DNA from: an uncultured bacterium
GTDB taxonomy: Bacteria; Bacillota; Clostridia; Oscillospirales; Oscillospiraceae
Length of the DNA stretch: 64,000 nt
NCBI GenBank assembly: GCA_949840775.1
Contig: CATKXO010000003.1
Location: 1 to 64,000 of the forward strand
Direction: 5' to 3'
The notes under the pieces were generated by a model that worked only from the letters and a program-made list of their open reading frames with translations, made no database searches and was not told the DNA's origin. Position numbers and translations under genes: made by a program. Position 1 is the first letter of the stretch; each line of letters starts with the position of its first letter. This document shows, one piece after another, positions 40,011 through 52,626 of the stretch.

Positions 40011-40562
40011 ATGCGGGAAGAAGCAATGATCGAAAAAATACGCGCCGGCAACCCCGCCGGGCTGGAGGCGCTGATGGACCGCTATTTCCCCTATGTCTCG
40101 GCGGTGGTGTGGCATATCCTGCGCAGCGCCATGCCCGTTGAGGACGGGGAGGAGATTATCTCCGACGTGTTTCTGGCCGCCTGGGGCCGGCCCGAGGCTC
40201 TGCGTCCGGGCTCGGTGAAGGCGTGGCTGGGGGCGGTGGCCCGGAACAAGGCCAAAAACCGGCTGCGGCAGGTCAGCCAGACCCTGCCCCTGGAGGAGGA
40301 CGCCCTGGAGCTCCCCGGCCCCGACGACCCGCCCGGCGAATACGAGCGGGCGGTGGAGCGGCAGCAGGTCCGCCGGGCGGTGGACACCCTGCCGGGACCG
40401 GACCGGGAGATTTTCCTGCGGCACTACTACTATGCCCAGACGGTGCAGGAAATTGCCCGCTGTATGCATATCAACGAATCTACCATTAAGACCAGGCTCC
40501 GGCGGGGCCGGATGAAGCTGAAAGATATCCTGACAAGGGAGGGGTTTCTCTATGAAGCGTAA
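40011..40562 (+). CDS. ECF-family RNA polymerase sigma factor
   Basis: A 183-residue protein with sigma region 2 (about 10-75, ALMDRYFPYVSAVVWHIL, DGEEIISDVFLAAWGRPEAL) and region 4 (about 120-175, RRAVDTLPGPDREIFLRHYY, INESTIKTRLRRGRMKLKDI). The ATG at 40011 follows GAGG by eight bases. It overlaps the following membrane protein gene by 11 bases, the usual sigma/anti-sigma coupling. The stimulus is unknown. Confidence 0.93.
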   Translation: MREEAMIEKIRAGNPAGLEALMDRYFPYVSAVVWHILRSAMPVEDGEEIISDVFLAAWGRPEALRPGSVKAWLGAVARNKAKNRLRQVSQTLPLEEDALELPGPDDPPGEYERAVERQQVRRAVDTLPGPDREIFLRHYYYAQTVQEIARCMHINESTIKTRLRRGRMKLKDILTREGFLYEA

Positions 40563-41697
40563 CATTTCGGACCTACTGGATCAATACCCGGCGGAGGACA
40601 TGGAATTGGGCGGAAATGCCCCCTATTCCCAAACAAGAATAAAGGAGATTACTATGAATCACATCCATACTGAGACCAACACCAATAAATCTGCCCGGCG
40701 GTTTCGGCCCGCACGCCTGCTCGCTGCGGCGGCAGTTGCGGCGGCGCTGTCCGTCTCCGCCCTGGCGGCGGGGCATATGCTGGGAGCCGGGGCGCTGTTC
40801 CGGGACTTCTTCACAAAAGACGGGGGCGACCTCTCTCAGGGGCAGATGGACACCATTGACCAGCTCGGGCATGCCGCCGGTGAGGCAGCCGCCAACCTCC
40901 CCGCCGCCATCACCGAAAACGGGGCCACCATCACCCCCCTGGCCGTCATCGCGGACGAAAACATCTACTATGTCCGCCTGCGGGTGGAGGCCCCGGAGGG
41001 AACTGTCCTGCCCGACCTGAATCCTGACACGGAGGGCTATTACCAGCTCAAGTTTGCCCTGGAGGTCCCGGAAGGCGCCTATACGGACTTCAGCTACAAT
41101 GTGTTAAAGACTGTCCTGGCCGACGACGACCCTGCTGACAACCGCAAGGAGTTTGTCCTCTCCTTCTATGCCCTGGAGGGGGAGACAGATGTCAAATTCA
41201 ACGACAAGGTCTCCAAAACCCTCTCCGTCTCCGGCCTGTGGATTCAGTCGCCCGACAAGGAGTACACCCCCATCTTCACCGGAGACTTCGTCTTTGACTT
41301 CGGCCTCAGTTTCCAGTCCCAGACCATCGGCCTGGCGGCGGAGGGGCTTACCTGGCATGACGAGCTTTTCGATTACACCAACACGATAAAGTCCCTGTCC
41401 CTGTCGCCCCTGAGCCTGACCTACCGGGTGGACTGCTCCCTGCCCAATAATGACAGCGTGGGCCCCGCCTTCGGGGATGTCAAAATCGTGATGAAGGACG
41501 GTACGGTGTTCTTCTCTGAGAGCCAAGACTATGAGGCGATGGAGCATTACGTTCAGACCCGGCCCGTCACCCTGCCCATCACCGGCGAACCCCGGGGCGT
41601 TTTTCGGAACTACATCGCCTTCGACCAGCCCCTGGACCTGAGCCAGGTGGACTATGTGCAGTACGGGGACAACCGGATTCCTGTCAGCGCCGAATAA
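40552..41697 (+). CDS. Anti-sigma factor-like membrane protein (DUF4179 type)
   Basis: The 381-residue protein has a short cytoplasmic N-terminus (1-50), one membrane helix (about 53-73, RLLAAAAVAAALSVSALAAG) and a large outer domain of about 300 residues. This is the architecture of DUF4179-type anti-sigma factors coded after ECF sigma factors in clostridia. The N-terminal part would bind the sigma factor and the outer domain sense a signal. The DUF4179 assignment is from memory. Confidence 0.78.
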   Translation: MKRNISDLLDQYPAEDMELGGNAPYSQTRIKEITMNHIHTETNTNKSARRFRPARLLAAAAVAAALSVSALAAGHMLGAGALFRDFFTKDGGDLSQGQMDTIDQLGHAAGEAAANLPAAITENGATITPLAVIADENIYYVRLRVEAPEGTVLPDLNPDTEGYYQLKFALEVPEGAYTDFSYNVLKTVLADDDPADNRKEFVLSFYALEGETDVKFNDKVSKTLSVSGLWIQSPDKEYTPIFTGDFVFDFGLSFQSQTIGLAAEGLTWHDELFDYTNTIKSLSLSPLSLTYRVDCSLPNNDSVGPAFGDVKIVMKDGTVFFSESQDYEAMEHYVQTRPVTLPITGEPRGVFRNYIAFDQPLDLSQVDYVQYGDNRIPVSAE

Positions 41698-41749
41698 TTT
41701 CCAGCCTTTGGGACATATTAAGCCTACTGATTTTTAAGGAGGGTTCATT

Positions 41750-42352
41750 ATGTCCGACAAAACCGACGCCTTTCTCCACAGCCAGACCCGGGAAAATCTG
41801 ATGCGGGCCTTCGCCGGGGAGAGCCAGGCCAGAAACCGATACACCATCGCCGCTGGGGTGGCCAACAAGGCGGGGCTGGCCGTGATTCAGGGAGTGTTCC
41901 TGTTTACAGCGGAGCAGGAACGGGTCCACGCCAAGCAGTTCTACTCCTGCCTGGAGGACTGCGCAGGCCAGACAATCAAGGTGGACGGCACCTATCCGGT
42001 GGACATCTACTCCGGGGTGCTGGACTATCTCCGGGCCGCCCAGCACAACGAGTATCAGGAGTGGGAACACGACTATGACCACTTCGCCAAAACCGCCATG
42101 AGCGAGGGCTTCCCCCTGGTGGGCAAGCTGTTTGAGAATATCGCCCGGGTGGAGAAGACCCACGGGGACCGCTTCGGCAGATTCGCCGGCCTGATGGAGA
42201 AGGACCAGCTGTTTTTCTCTGAGGTGGAGGTAACGTGGATGTGCCTCCACTGCGGCTGGACGGTGGAGGCCACCGCCGCCCCCGCCCACTGCCCCGTCTG
42301 CCGCCACCCTCAGGGGTACTTTGTGCGGTTTGAGCTGGCGCCCTGGTCTTAA
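41750..42352 (+). CDS. rbr: Rubrerythrin
   Basis: A 200-residue protein with the ferritin-like di-iron domain (NLMRAFAGESQARNRYTIAA, FTAEQERVHAKQF, ENIARVEKTHGDRF) and a C-terminal rubredoxin-type iron site (WMCLHCGWTVE, HCPVCRHPQGYF). It reduces hydrogen peroxide in anaerobes. It has a ribosome site AAGGAGG and a palindromic terminator, and appears to be a single gene. Confidence 0.96.
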   Translation: MSDKTDAFLHSQTRENLMRAFAGESQARNRYTIAAGVANKAGLAVIQGVFLFTAEQERVHAKQFYSCLEDCAGQTIKVDGTYPVDIYSGVLDYLRAAQHNEYQEWEHDYDHFAKTAMSEGFPLVGKLFENIARVEKTHGDRFGRFAGLMEKDQLFFSEVEVTWMCLHCGWTVEATAAPAHCPVCRHPQGYFVRFELAPWS

Positions 42353-42360
42353 AAAATTGC

Positions 42361-42388
42361 ACAGGGGCGGCCAGCTGGCCGCCCCTGT
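42361..42388 (+). terminator. Rubrerythrin terminator
   Basis: ACAGGGGCGGCCAG / CTGGCCGCCCCTGT is a perfect 28-base palindrome followed by TATATT. Its GGGGCGGCC stem resembles the modular repeats of the window and may derive from one. Confidence 0.7.
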
Positions 42389-42492
42389 TATATTAAGTCC
42401 TGAAAGAACTCATCGAAAGAATCTATTTGATAGAGGTCTTTCAATGCCAGTAATACGCTTATCCTTATATTATCAAGTCATGCAGAAACGTA

Positions 42493-42525
42493 AGAAAAAG
42501 ACAGCGTAGCCGAAGCTACGCCGTC
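42493..42525 (-). terminator. Terminator of the YegP-family gene
   Basis: Reverse strand: GGACGGCGTAG, loop CTTCGG, CTACGCTGTC, then TTTTTCTT. A second GC-rich hairpin (42548-42601) lies between it and the stop codon. The rest of 42389-42605 is AT-rich and holds no gene I can support. Confidence 0.85.
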
Positions 42526-42605
42526 CAAATAGGTAACTTGTCATTTACGTCCCCGCCCTTCGGGACAACTTCCTTACGGGAGTTGCCCTGACGGGCGCTT
42601 TTCGC

Positions 42606-42983
42606 TTACTCCTCCGGCTCTTCGATCTTGGCGTCGGGGGCGTTCTTGCCCACGGAGGCGATGCCGTTCATGCAGCTGGCCTTGGCTTTATAGCCCTCGC
42701 TCTTGCCGATGTTCTCGCCGTTCCTGGCTTTCAGGCGGAATCGGAACTCCCCGGCCTTGTCCTTGTAGACCTCAAACTTGGGGTGGGTCAGCGTCTCATA
42801 GCCCTCCACCGTCTGGTCCTCCACATGGGCCAGGGCGTTCTTCTGCACAGAGGCAATGCCCCCCTGGCAGCCAGACATGCTGGTGTAGCTCTCGGAGGCG
42901 GTGAGGATGATCTCGCCGTTGCCCGCTTTCAGGTTAAAGGTGAGTTCACCGTTTTTGGTCTTGGAAATTACAAATTTACCCAT
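42606..42983 (-). CDS. YegP-family (DUF1508) protein
   Basis: The 125-residue protein is made of two DUF1508 repeats: KFVISKTKNGELTFNLKAGN...GCQGGIASVQKNA and KFEVYKDKAGEFRFRLKARN...CMNGIASVGKNAP. These form a beta-rich fold of unknown function, widespread in bacteria. The ATG follows an AGAAAGAAGG ribosome site. It is preceded on the same strand by rnhA with a 50-base gap. Confidence 0.9.
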   Translation of the reverse strand: MGKFVISKTKNGELTFNLKAGNGEIILTASESYTSMSGCQGGIASVQKNALAHVEDQTVEGYETLTHPKFEVYKDKAGEFRFRLKARNGENIGKSEGYKAKASCMNGIASVGKNAPDAKIEEPEE

Positions 42984-43033
42984 AAAATATGCCTTCTTTC
43001 TCTTTATATTAAGGTCTGCCTGACCTTGAGTCT

Positions 43034-43471
43034 CTATTGATATTTCTGGCTCTCGGCCACCGCAATCTGGTCGCACCGGTTGTTGTACTCGTTTTCCGCG
43101 TGGCCCTTCACCCAGTGGAGGTTTACCGTGTGCTTCTCGCACAGGTCCAGCAGCCGCCCCCACAGGTCGGGATTGAGGGCAGGCTTCTTGTCCGGCTTGA
43201 CCCAGCCCCTGGCCCGCCAGCCCTTGGCCCAGCCCTTGCCCAGGCCGTCGATGACGTATTTGCTGTCAGAGTACAGCTCCACCACGCAGGGCTCCTTCAG
43301 CGCCTCCAGGGCGGCTATGACGCCGGTGAGCTCCATGCGGTTGTTGGTGGTTTTGGCCTCGCCCCCGGACAGCTCCTTTTTGTGTTCGCCGTACATTAGA
43401 ATCACACCCCAGCCCCCAGGGCCGGGGTTTCCGGAGCAGGCCCCGTCGGTATAGATTGTAACTGTTTTCAT
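43034..43471 (-). CDS. rnhA: Ribonuclease HI
   Basis: The 145-residue protein shows all catalytic parts: [16 protein letters not shown] (Asp 9), [18 protein letters not shown] (Glu 47), [14 protein letters not shown] (Asp 69), [16 protein letters not shown] (last Asp). It degrades the RNA of RNA-DNA hybrids. It starts two bases after the YgiT-type gene stop. Confidence 0.96.
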   Translation of the reverse strand: MKTVTIYTDGACSGNPGPGGWGVILMYGEHKKELSGGEAKTTNNRMELTGVIAALEALKEPCVVELYSDSKYVIDGLGKGWAKGWRARGWVKPDKKPALNPDLWGRLLDLCEKHTVNLHWVKGHAENEYNNRCDQIAVAESQKYQ

Positions 43472-43473
43472 TT

Positions 43474-43701
43474 CTAAGCCGCCTGTGTATAGTCAATAAT
43501 AGAGACCTCCTGCATAAGCTTTTTCGCGGTCTCAATGATTTTTTCCAAACGCTGCACCACATCGCCGGTGTAAATAATCTCACTGCACTCACTGCACTTA
43601 TAGCAGGGCACATTTCGAACAATGATGAGGCATTTGCCCAAATCTGTTACACTGGTTGTCAACCCTTTTTCGGCGGCAGCACCGCAAATTTGACACTTCA
43701 T
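43474..43701 (-). CDS. YgiT-type zinc-finger protein (antitoxin-like)
   Basis: A protein of 75 residues with two CxxC pairs ([13 protein letters not shown] and [15 protein letters not shown]) and a C-terminal helix, the MqsA/YgiT N-terminal zinc domain without a full DNA-binding domain. It follows a DUF4258 protein, a pairing seen as a toxin-antitoxin-like module in many Firmicutes. The ATG at 43701 is preferred because AAAGGA is nine bases upstream; an ATG three codons earlier has no spacer. Confidence 0.82.
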   Translation of the reverse strand: MKCQICGAAAEKGLTTSVTDLGKCLIIVRNVPCYKCSECSEIIYTGDVVQRLEKIIETAKKLMQEVSIIDYTQAA

Positions 43702-43703
43702 GG

Positions 43704-43964
43704 TCAACATCCTTTCTTCGTTCTAAAGCCCGGTTTCCAAATATCGCTGTTGGGGTAGTACGCAGTAATCAAATAGACCCATTCATCATCATGGCTCACA
43801 ACTACATGGATATACGCTCTGTTTACCGCCATACCTAAAATCAAACAGCTGGGAAATAGTTTGTCATCTTCATACTGTTTGATAATCTCACCGGTTGCAA
43901 TACATTGTATGATATCACTAACAGTAATACCCCGCTCTATCAATCGCCATCTTCTCACTTCCAA
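43704..43964 (-). CDS. DUF4258 protein, N-terminally short
   Basis: A frame of 86 residues with the DUF4258 core: ERGITVSDIIQCIATGEIIK, SCLILGMAVNRAYIHVVVSH and LITAYYPNSDIWKPGF. DUF4258 proteins resemble RelE-fold toxins. No ATG is present: the best start is TTG at 43964, with an in-frame stop eight codons upstream, and the usual first helix (with a HA..R motif) is missing or altered. The gene may be truncated and inactive. Confidence 0.7.
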   Translation of the reverse strand: MEVRRWRLIERGITVSDIIQCIATGEIIKQYEDDKLFPSCLILGMAVNRAYIHVVVSHDDEWVYLITAYYPNSDIWKPGFRTKKGC

Positions 43965-44227
43965 CCTGTCTAGTTCAGTATTCCCCTAACCCGCCCGCGC
44001 AAAATCGACATCCGGTGATAAGCTTAAAAACATCCCGAAGGACTGTAACAGTACAGGTGTAACAGTAACGGACCTGATAAAAAACCGGGATTCGGACCCA
44101 GCTAAGCAAAGTCCCGTTCGCTCCCATGCAAAGTGCCCATTGGCCCCGGCACATTGGGGCTTGATGTCCACCTTTCGCGCAACCAAACAATTTCGTATTC
44201 CACCCCCTCTGGGGGTGGAACATATTG
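43965..44227. other. Intergenic 263 bases without a supported gene
   Basis: This lower-GC stretch has a TTCCACCCCC/GGGGGTGGAA hairpin (44199-44221), two copies of GTAACAGTA 14 bases apart (near 44044 and 44058), and short frames on the reverse strand that look spurious. It may hold the lost 5' end of the DUF4258 gene plus a decayed repeat. I see no tRNA. Confidence 0.4.
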
Positions 44228-44683
44228 TCACAAAAGCTCTGTGGTCCAGTTTTTTTCCTGAATTGTTTCCTCCAGCTCCCGCAGGTCCTTGGACAGCCCG
44301 TCCACCTGCTTTTGCAGCTCCCGGACGTTGACGGTGCTCTTCACCTTGATCTCGCTGACGCTGAACCGGCGGGTCAAGGCACTGGCGCTGTCCAGAAAAC
44401 CCCGCAGGATGTTCAGTTTTCCTTTCAGGCAGTCCCGGCGGGCCAGCAGGTCGGATAAAGTCGCTTTTCCCTCCACCAGTGTGGAGTTGTTGGTGCGGTT
44501 GATGGCGGAGATCAGCTCCTCCAGCCGGGCGTACTCCGTCTCCAGCTCATGGAGCAGCTCCATGGGGTCCTCGGCGGGCTGTTCCCCCTCCTGGACCTGG
44601 GCGTTGTTGTTCAGGCGGCTCTCCAGCTGGCGGATGCGGGTCTGTAACTCAGACCGCTGGGACAGGGCATTGGCTAATTTCAT
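44228..44683 (-). CDS. DIP1984 family protein
   Basis: The 151-residue protein is a long helical coiled-coil pair: MKLANALSQRSELQTRIRQL, MELLHELETEYARLEELISA, then INRTNNSTLVEGKATLSDLL and KVKSTVNVRELQKQVDGLSK. The INRTN segment and length mark the DIP1984/septicolysin-like family, function unknown. It begins three bases after the SHOCT-like gene and would be co-transcribed with gyrA. Confidence 0.85.
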   Translation of the reverse strand: MKLANALSQRSELQTRIRQLESRLNNNAQVQEGEQPAEDPMELLHELETEYARLEELISAINRTNNSTLVEGKATLSDLLARRDCLKGKLNILRGFLDSASALTRRFSVSEIKVKSTVNVRELQKQVDGLSKDLRELEETIQEKNWTTELL

Positions 44684-44686
44684 CAA

Positions 44687-45171
44687 TCACAGCTCCTCTA
44701 AAATTTTCTGTCGTCTCTCCCAATACTCCCGGTCGTCGATCAGGCCGGCGGCTCTCAGGTCCTCCAGCAGGTCCAGCTGGCGCAGGACATCATCTTGTTC
44801 TCCTCTGGATACAGGATATTTTTTTACAAAGAATTGCCAAACAGCCAAGCCGGTGATTGCCCCGGCCAGCAGCGTCCAGACAATTCCGAACCATCTGAAG
44901 ACCGGGATCAGCACCGTCAGGCCGAACAAGGTGAATATCCCGCCCCAGACCATGCTGATAACGGTCCGGGTCCGGTCCAGGGGATAGGCAGTGATTGCGA
45001 TGGTCCTCTTTGTCCCGCCGGACTTTTTCCGCAGCCACCTCAAGGTCCAGTCATGGACCTTGTTAAAGGCGGTGATCTCCATACACAGGCCGAGGAGGGA
45101 CAGGACCACGGCCATCATCACATCCGTGTCCCCGGTAGGGCTGATGGCGGACTCCATGGAAAACATGGGGA

Positions 45172-45175
<4 letters not shown>
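44687..45175 (-). CDS. Small membrane protein with SHOCT-like C-terminus
   Basis: The 162-residue protein has hydrophobic stretches near 18-37, 74-93 and 96-114 and a C-terminal [20 protein letters not shown] helix resembling the short SHOCT oligomerisation motif. Its ATG overlaps the gyrA stop (ATGA), with AGGAGG seven bases before, so it is translationally coupled to gyrA. Function unknown. Confidence 0.72.
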
Positions 45176-47700
<2,525 letters not shown>

Positions 47701-47743
47701 TTATTTTGTTCCTCCTTGTCAGAGGTGGGGACATTCCTCTGGT

Positions 47744-48259
47744 CTATAGCAATTCATACACAAGGTGAGTTACTTCTAATCCATAATCTTCTTCGCCGGC
47801 AGCTCTAAAGTCGGAAATGGCAAGCCAATATCGTGCCATTGCTTCTTCAAAAAATGGGATTCCTCTTTCATATTCCTGTAAGGTAATTTCGACCTCTTTT
47901 GGTTCTACCTCAAATACATAGGTTTCCCCTATTTCCAGTTGTTCGGCTATGTCATCCACATACAGCGCATAGGGGACATCCTGAAACGGAGTAACCACCG
48001 CGACCTTCGGTGTTGTATTATCTACAACATAGCCTGGAATGATATGGCGGACTGTCGCTGTAAAGGTGCCGCTGACTCTGGCCTTCAGAATCTCATCTTT
48101 TCCATCCTCTGCTTTCAGCAGGTCAAGCTCCGCTTGCAGGGCATCCCGTTCTGCACAGACTTGATTGTACTGCTCTTCCGATATCCCACTGCCGCAAGCT
48201 GCTAGGAAAGACAGAATCAAACAAATTGCCATCAACGAACAGATGTGTTTCCCTCTCAT
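47744..48259 (-). CDS. Predicted lipoprotein inserted between gyrB and gyrA
   Basis: The 171-residue protein has a lipoprotein signal (MAICLILSFLAACGSG, Cys 22), a short coiled coil (EEQYNQVCAERDALQAELDL) and a mostly beta outer domain. No family recognised. Base composition is clearly poorer in GC than gyrB and gyrA on either side, which suggests a later insertion into this conserved block. The start follows AAGAGGG. Confidence 0.7.
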   Translation of the reverse strand: MRGKHICSLMAICLILSFLAACGSGISEEQYNQVCAERDALQAELDLLKAEDGKDEILKARVSGTFTATVRHIIPGYVVDNTTPKVAVVTPFQDVPYALYVDDIAEQLEIGETYVFEVEPKEVEITLQEYERGIPFFEEAMARYWLAISDFRAAGEEDYGLEVTHLVYELL

Positions 48260-48271
48260 CGTTTTACCCTC

Positions 48272-50230
<1,959 letters not shown>

Positions 50231-50254
50231 TTAACCTCCGCGATGGTAAAATCC

Positions 50255-50410
50255 TGTAGGGGCGGATATCATCCGCCCGTCGGCAGATCACAAATGTGTA
50301 GGGGCCGCCGCCCTCGGCGGCCCGCTTTTGCGGCTCTGTTATTATTTTAAACGGCGCGCCGGGTCGTCGCGCCCTACGCCCCAGTATGGGCGGATGATGT
50401 CCGCCCCTAC
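50255..50410. repeat. Cluster of modular palindromic repeats
   Basis: TGTAGGGGCGGATATCATCCGCCC, then TGTAGGGGCCGCCGCCCTCG / GCGGCCCG, then GGCGCGCCGGGTCGTCGCGCC with CTAC, and finally GGGCGGATGATGTCCGCCCCTAC. Four module types stand in one 156-base gap between the PH-domain gene and gyrB. Confidence 0.85.
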
Positions 50411-50824
50411 CTATTGATCCAGTTCCTCGTCGTCCAGGCCCACGTCCTCATCGTGGTACTCGGGGCCGCCCTCGCCGCCCACCAGTTCGGTGGCCCGCAT
50501 CCGCCGCTTGTCCTTGGCCGCCTCCACATTCTGGTGGATCAGCTCCTTGACTTCCCTGGGATGCTTCACGTTTTTCAGGTCCAGGTGGGGGATGCTCTTG
50601 TCGGAGGACACCACACACACTGTGCCCACGCCGAAAATCCGCTGTCCCAGCGACATGTTCAGCTGGAGGTCCCGCACCCGGTAGAGCAGCACCTCGTCTG
50701 ATTTGATGTTGAGAAAGCCCGTCTCGCAGAACAGCCGGTCCTCGCTGAGGCGGTAGCGGGTGAAGGACAGGGGCAGTCCAAAGTAGCGCTTGCGGTCCTT
50801 CCACAGATATTCGATGGGTTCCAT
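50411..50824 (-). CDS. PH-domain protein
   Basis: The 137-residue protein has a bacterial PH (bPH2/YdbS-like) domain: LPLSFTRYRLSEDRLFCETG, VLLYRVRDLQLNMSLGQRIF and GTVCVVSSDKSIPHLDLKNV. The tail is acidic (GPEYHDEDVGLDDEELDQ). It has no membrane helices, unlike many YdbS proteins. Function unknown. The stop codon abuts the palindromic repeats. Confidence 0.85.
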   Translation of the reverse strand: MEPIEYLWKDRKRYFGLPLSFTRYRLSEDRLFCETGFLNIKSDEVLLYRVRDLQLNMSLGQRIFGVGTVCVVSSDKSIPHLDLKNVKHPREVKELIHQNVEAAKDKRRMRATELVGGEGGPEYHDEDVGLDDEELDQ

Positions 50825-50842
50825 ATTTGATCCTCCTTATTT

Positions 50843-50927
50843 TGTAGGGGTCGCCGCCTTCGGCGACCCGCTTCTACAGACAGAATAAATTAAGGCAGGC
50901 GGGCCGCCCAGGGGGGCGGCCCCTACA
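50843..50927. repeat. Modular palindromic repeat
   Basis: TGTAGGGGTCGCCGCCTTCG / GCGACCCG, an AT-rich spacer, then GGGCCGCCCAGGGGGGCGGCCCCTACA. Its right end supplies the TAG stop of remB on the reverse strand (50923-50925). Confidence 0.82.
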
Positions 50928-51189
50928 GGGTGAGAGTCTTTTGCTCCGCCCGGTGAGCCAGAGTGGCGGAGGAGAGGGGGGAGATGTAGACCACCGGCTC
51001 CCCCCAGCGGCTGTCGGCCAGGATGAAGGACCGGGGCAGGTCGTCGGTGAGCCAGATGGCCCGGCCTTCCGCCTCTGCCCGCTTCAGAAATTCCCGGGTT
51101 TTATAAGCCCAGCTGGCGTTGTCCAGGTCGAAAATTCCTAAAATGTCCCGGTCCGGGATAACAACGGATTGGCCAAGATGCAGATACAC
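50923..51189 (-). CDS. remB: DUF370 / RemB-like (YaaB) regulator
   Basis: The 88-residue protein starts MYLHLGQSVVIPDRDILGIF and matches the YaaB/RemB group of DUF370, found between recF and gyrB in Bacillus. RemB affects matrix gene expression there, and its relative RemA binds DNA. The start is GTG at 51189 after GGGGAG. The last codons are followed directly by the TAG of a palindromic repeat, so the tail (LAHRAEQKTLTL) may have been trimmed by the insertion. Confidence 0.85.
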   Translation of the reverse strand: MYLHLGQSVVIPDRDILGIFDLDNASWAYKTREFLKRAEAEGRAIWLTDDLPRSFILADSRWGEPVVYISPLSSATLAHRAEQKTLTL

Positions 51190-51192
51190 TGT

Positions 51193-51513
51193 TTACTCCC
51201 CGTTCTCGTTTTTGTTCTCTTCCCCGCCACTGGATTTATTGAGAGATACAAGCCATCCCAAAGCGATTCCGATAAAGAGAGCGGCAAATATCCCGCCGCT
51301 GAAAAAAGCGGCAATTCCTGCCCCTGTGGGGCAGCCCATTGGTTCCTCCGGCAACTGGCTCTGAGCCGCGAGGAACCAAAACAGAAAACCAAAAGCGGCG
51401 ATTGTTGGAACCAGCTTCACTGCCACATATTTGCACTGGCAAAATAAGCATTGTACTGCGAAAACCACGAAAGTAGGAATCGAAAAATAGATCAGAAACA
51501 TTATAAATATCAT
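51193..51513 (-). CDS. Small membrane protein inserted between recF and remB
   Basis: A 106-residue protein with three membrane segments (about 3-20, 30-48, 65-88) and a short Lys/Glu/Asn-rich tail. No family recognised. GC is well below that of the flanking genes, like the lipoprotein at 47744, so it may be a recent addition. It has a strong ribosome site, AGGAGG five bases before the ATG. Confidence 0.65.
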   Translation of the reverse strand: MIFIMFLIYFSIPTFVVFAVQCLFCQCKYVAVKLVPTIAAFGFLFWFLAAQSQLPEEPMGCPTGAGIAAFFSGGIFAALFIGIALGWLVSLNKSSGGEENKNENGE

Positions 51514-51522
51514 AGTTTCCTC

Positions 51523-52626
51523 CTACACCAGCTTCCCATCGTGGATATGAAACGCCTTTCCTCCCTCCAGACCCTCCAGCTTCTCCTCCTCGCAGCAGGT
51601 GATGAACACCTGTCCCCCCCGGATGCGGTTGAGGACGAAGGCCTGCCGCTTGGGGTCCAGCTCGGAGAGGACATCGTCCAGCAGGAGGACGGGCCACTCC
51701 CCGGTCTCCTCCTGGAAGATCTCCCGCTGGGCCAGCTTGAGGGACAGGGCCGCTGTCCGGGTCTGGCCCTGGGAGGCGTAGGTCTTGGCGGTTTGGCCGC
51801 CGATTTTGACAGACAGGTCGTCCTTGTGGGGCCCGGACAGACACTGCCGGCTGTCAATCTCCGCCTTGCGGTGCCGCTCCTGGTGGTCCAGCAGCTGAGG
51901 AAGTAGCTCTCTGGGCTGACATTTTGGGTCGGTGATTGAGGAAACCGTCTCATAGTCCAGTTCCATATCCTCCCGGCCCCCGGAGAAGTCGCCGTGGATG
52001 GCCGGGGCCCGCTCCCGCAGACGCTTGATAAAGTGGGCCCGGTAGTGGATAAGGATGGCCCCGGTCTGGGCCATGCGGAGGTTGAAGTCGTCCAGGGTGT
52101 CCAGCAGGGAGGGATTTTCCGGCCAGTCCCGGAGGATGCGGGTCTTGTGGTCATAGAGCCGGTTGTACTCCGCCAGGGCCTGGGCGTACCGGGGCCGCAG
52201 CTGGCAGATGGCCCCGTCCAGAAACCGCCGCCGCTCCGCCGCCCCCGCCTTGATCAGGGACAGGTCTTCGGGGCAGAAGAGCACCGTATTCAAGACCTCA
52301 GCTAGCTCCCCGGCGGTTTTCAGCCTGATTCCGTTGGAGTACAGCTGCCGCCCCCGGCCCCGGTAGAGCCGGGCCTCCAGGGTGAAATTGCGGTCCCGGC
52401 TGAATACTTCCCCCTTGACAAAGGCGGAGTCCACGCCCAGCATAATCATCTCCCGGTCGTACCGGGCCCGATGGGACCGGGCGGCGGACAGGTAGGCGAC
52501 GGCCTCCAGCAGGTTGGTCTTGCCCTGGGCGTTGTCGCCGTAGATCAGATTGACCCTGGGGTCAAAGTCCGCCTCCAAATGGGCATAGCTGCGGAAAAAG
52601 TCCAGCTCCAGACGTTTGAAGATCAT
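51523..52626 (-). CDS. recF: DNA replication and repair protein RecF
   Basis: The 367-residue protein has the SMC-like ATPase pattern: Walker A GDNAQGKTNL (residues 30-39), ISL-type signature SQGQTRTAALSLKLAQ, and Walker B WPVLLLDDVLSELDP. RecF loads RecA at gaps with RecO and RecR. Its ATG overlaps the stop of the S4 gene (ATGA), as in Bacillus yaaA-recF. Confidence 0.97.
   Translation of the reverse strand: MIFKRLELDFFRSYAHLEADFDPRVNLIYGDNAQGKTNLLEAVAYLSAARSHRARYDREMIMLGVDSAFVKGEVFSRDRNFTLEARLYRGRGRQLYSNGIRLKTAGELAEVLNTVLFCPEDLSLIKAGAAERRRFLDGAICQLRPRYAQALAEYNRLYDHKTRILRDWPENPSLLDTLDDFNLRMAQTGAILIHYRAHFIKRLRERAPAIHGDFSGGREDMELDYETVSSITDPKCQPRELLPQLLDHQERHRKAEIDSRQCLSGPHKDDLSVKIGGQTAKTYASQGQTRTAALSLKLAQREIFQEETGEWPVLLLDDVLSELDPKRQAFVLNRIRGGQVFITCCEEEKLEGLEGGKAFHIHDGKLV

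Noticed and set aside
42395-42500. Reverse-strand peptide ending LKDLYQIDSFDEFFQDLI, which could be the tail of a lost gene
   Set aside because: The frame is only about 30 codons between stops, has no start, and overlaps the terminator region; too little to call a pseudogene.
44080-44110. Segment resembling a tRNA T-arm (GGGTCCGAATCCC on the reverse strand)
   Set aside because: No acceptor, D-arm or anticodon arm can be built around it, and the T-loop consensus TTCGA is not met.
43986-44231. Reverse-strand frames of about 80 codons upstream of the DUF4258 gene
   Set aside because: Two overlapping frames are equally open, with no ribosome site and no recognisable domain; treated as intergenic.
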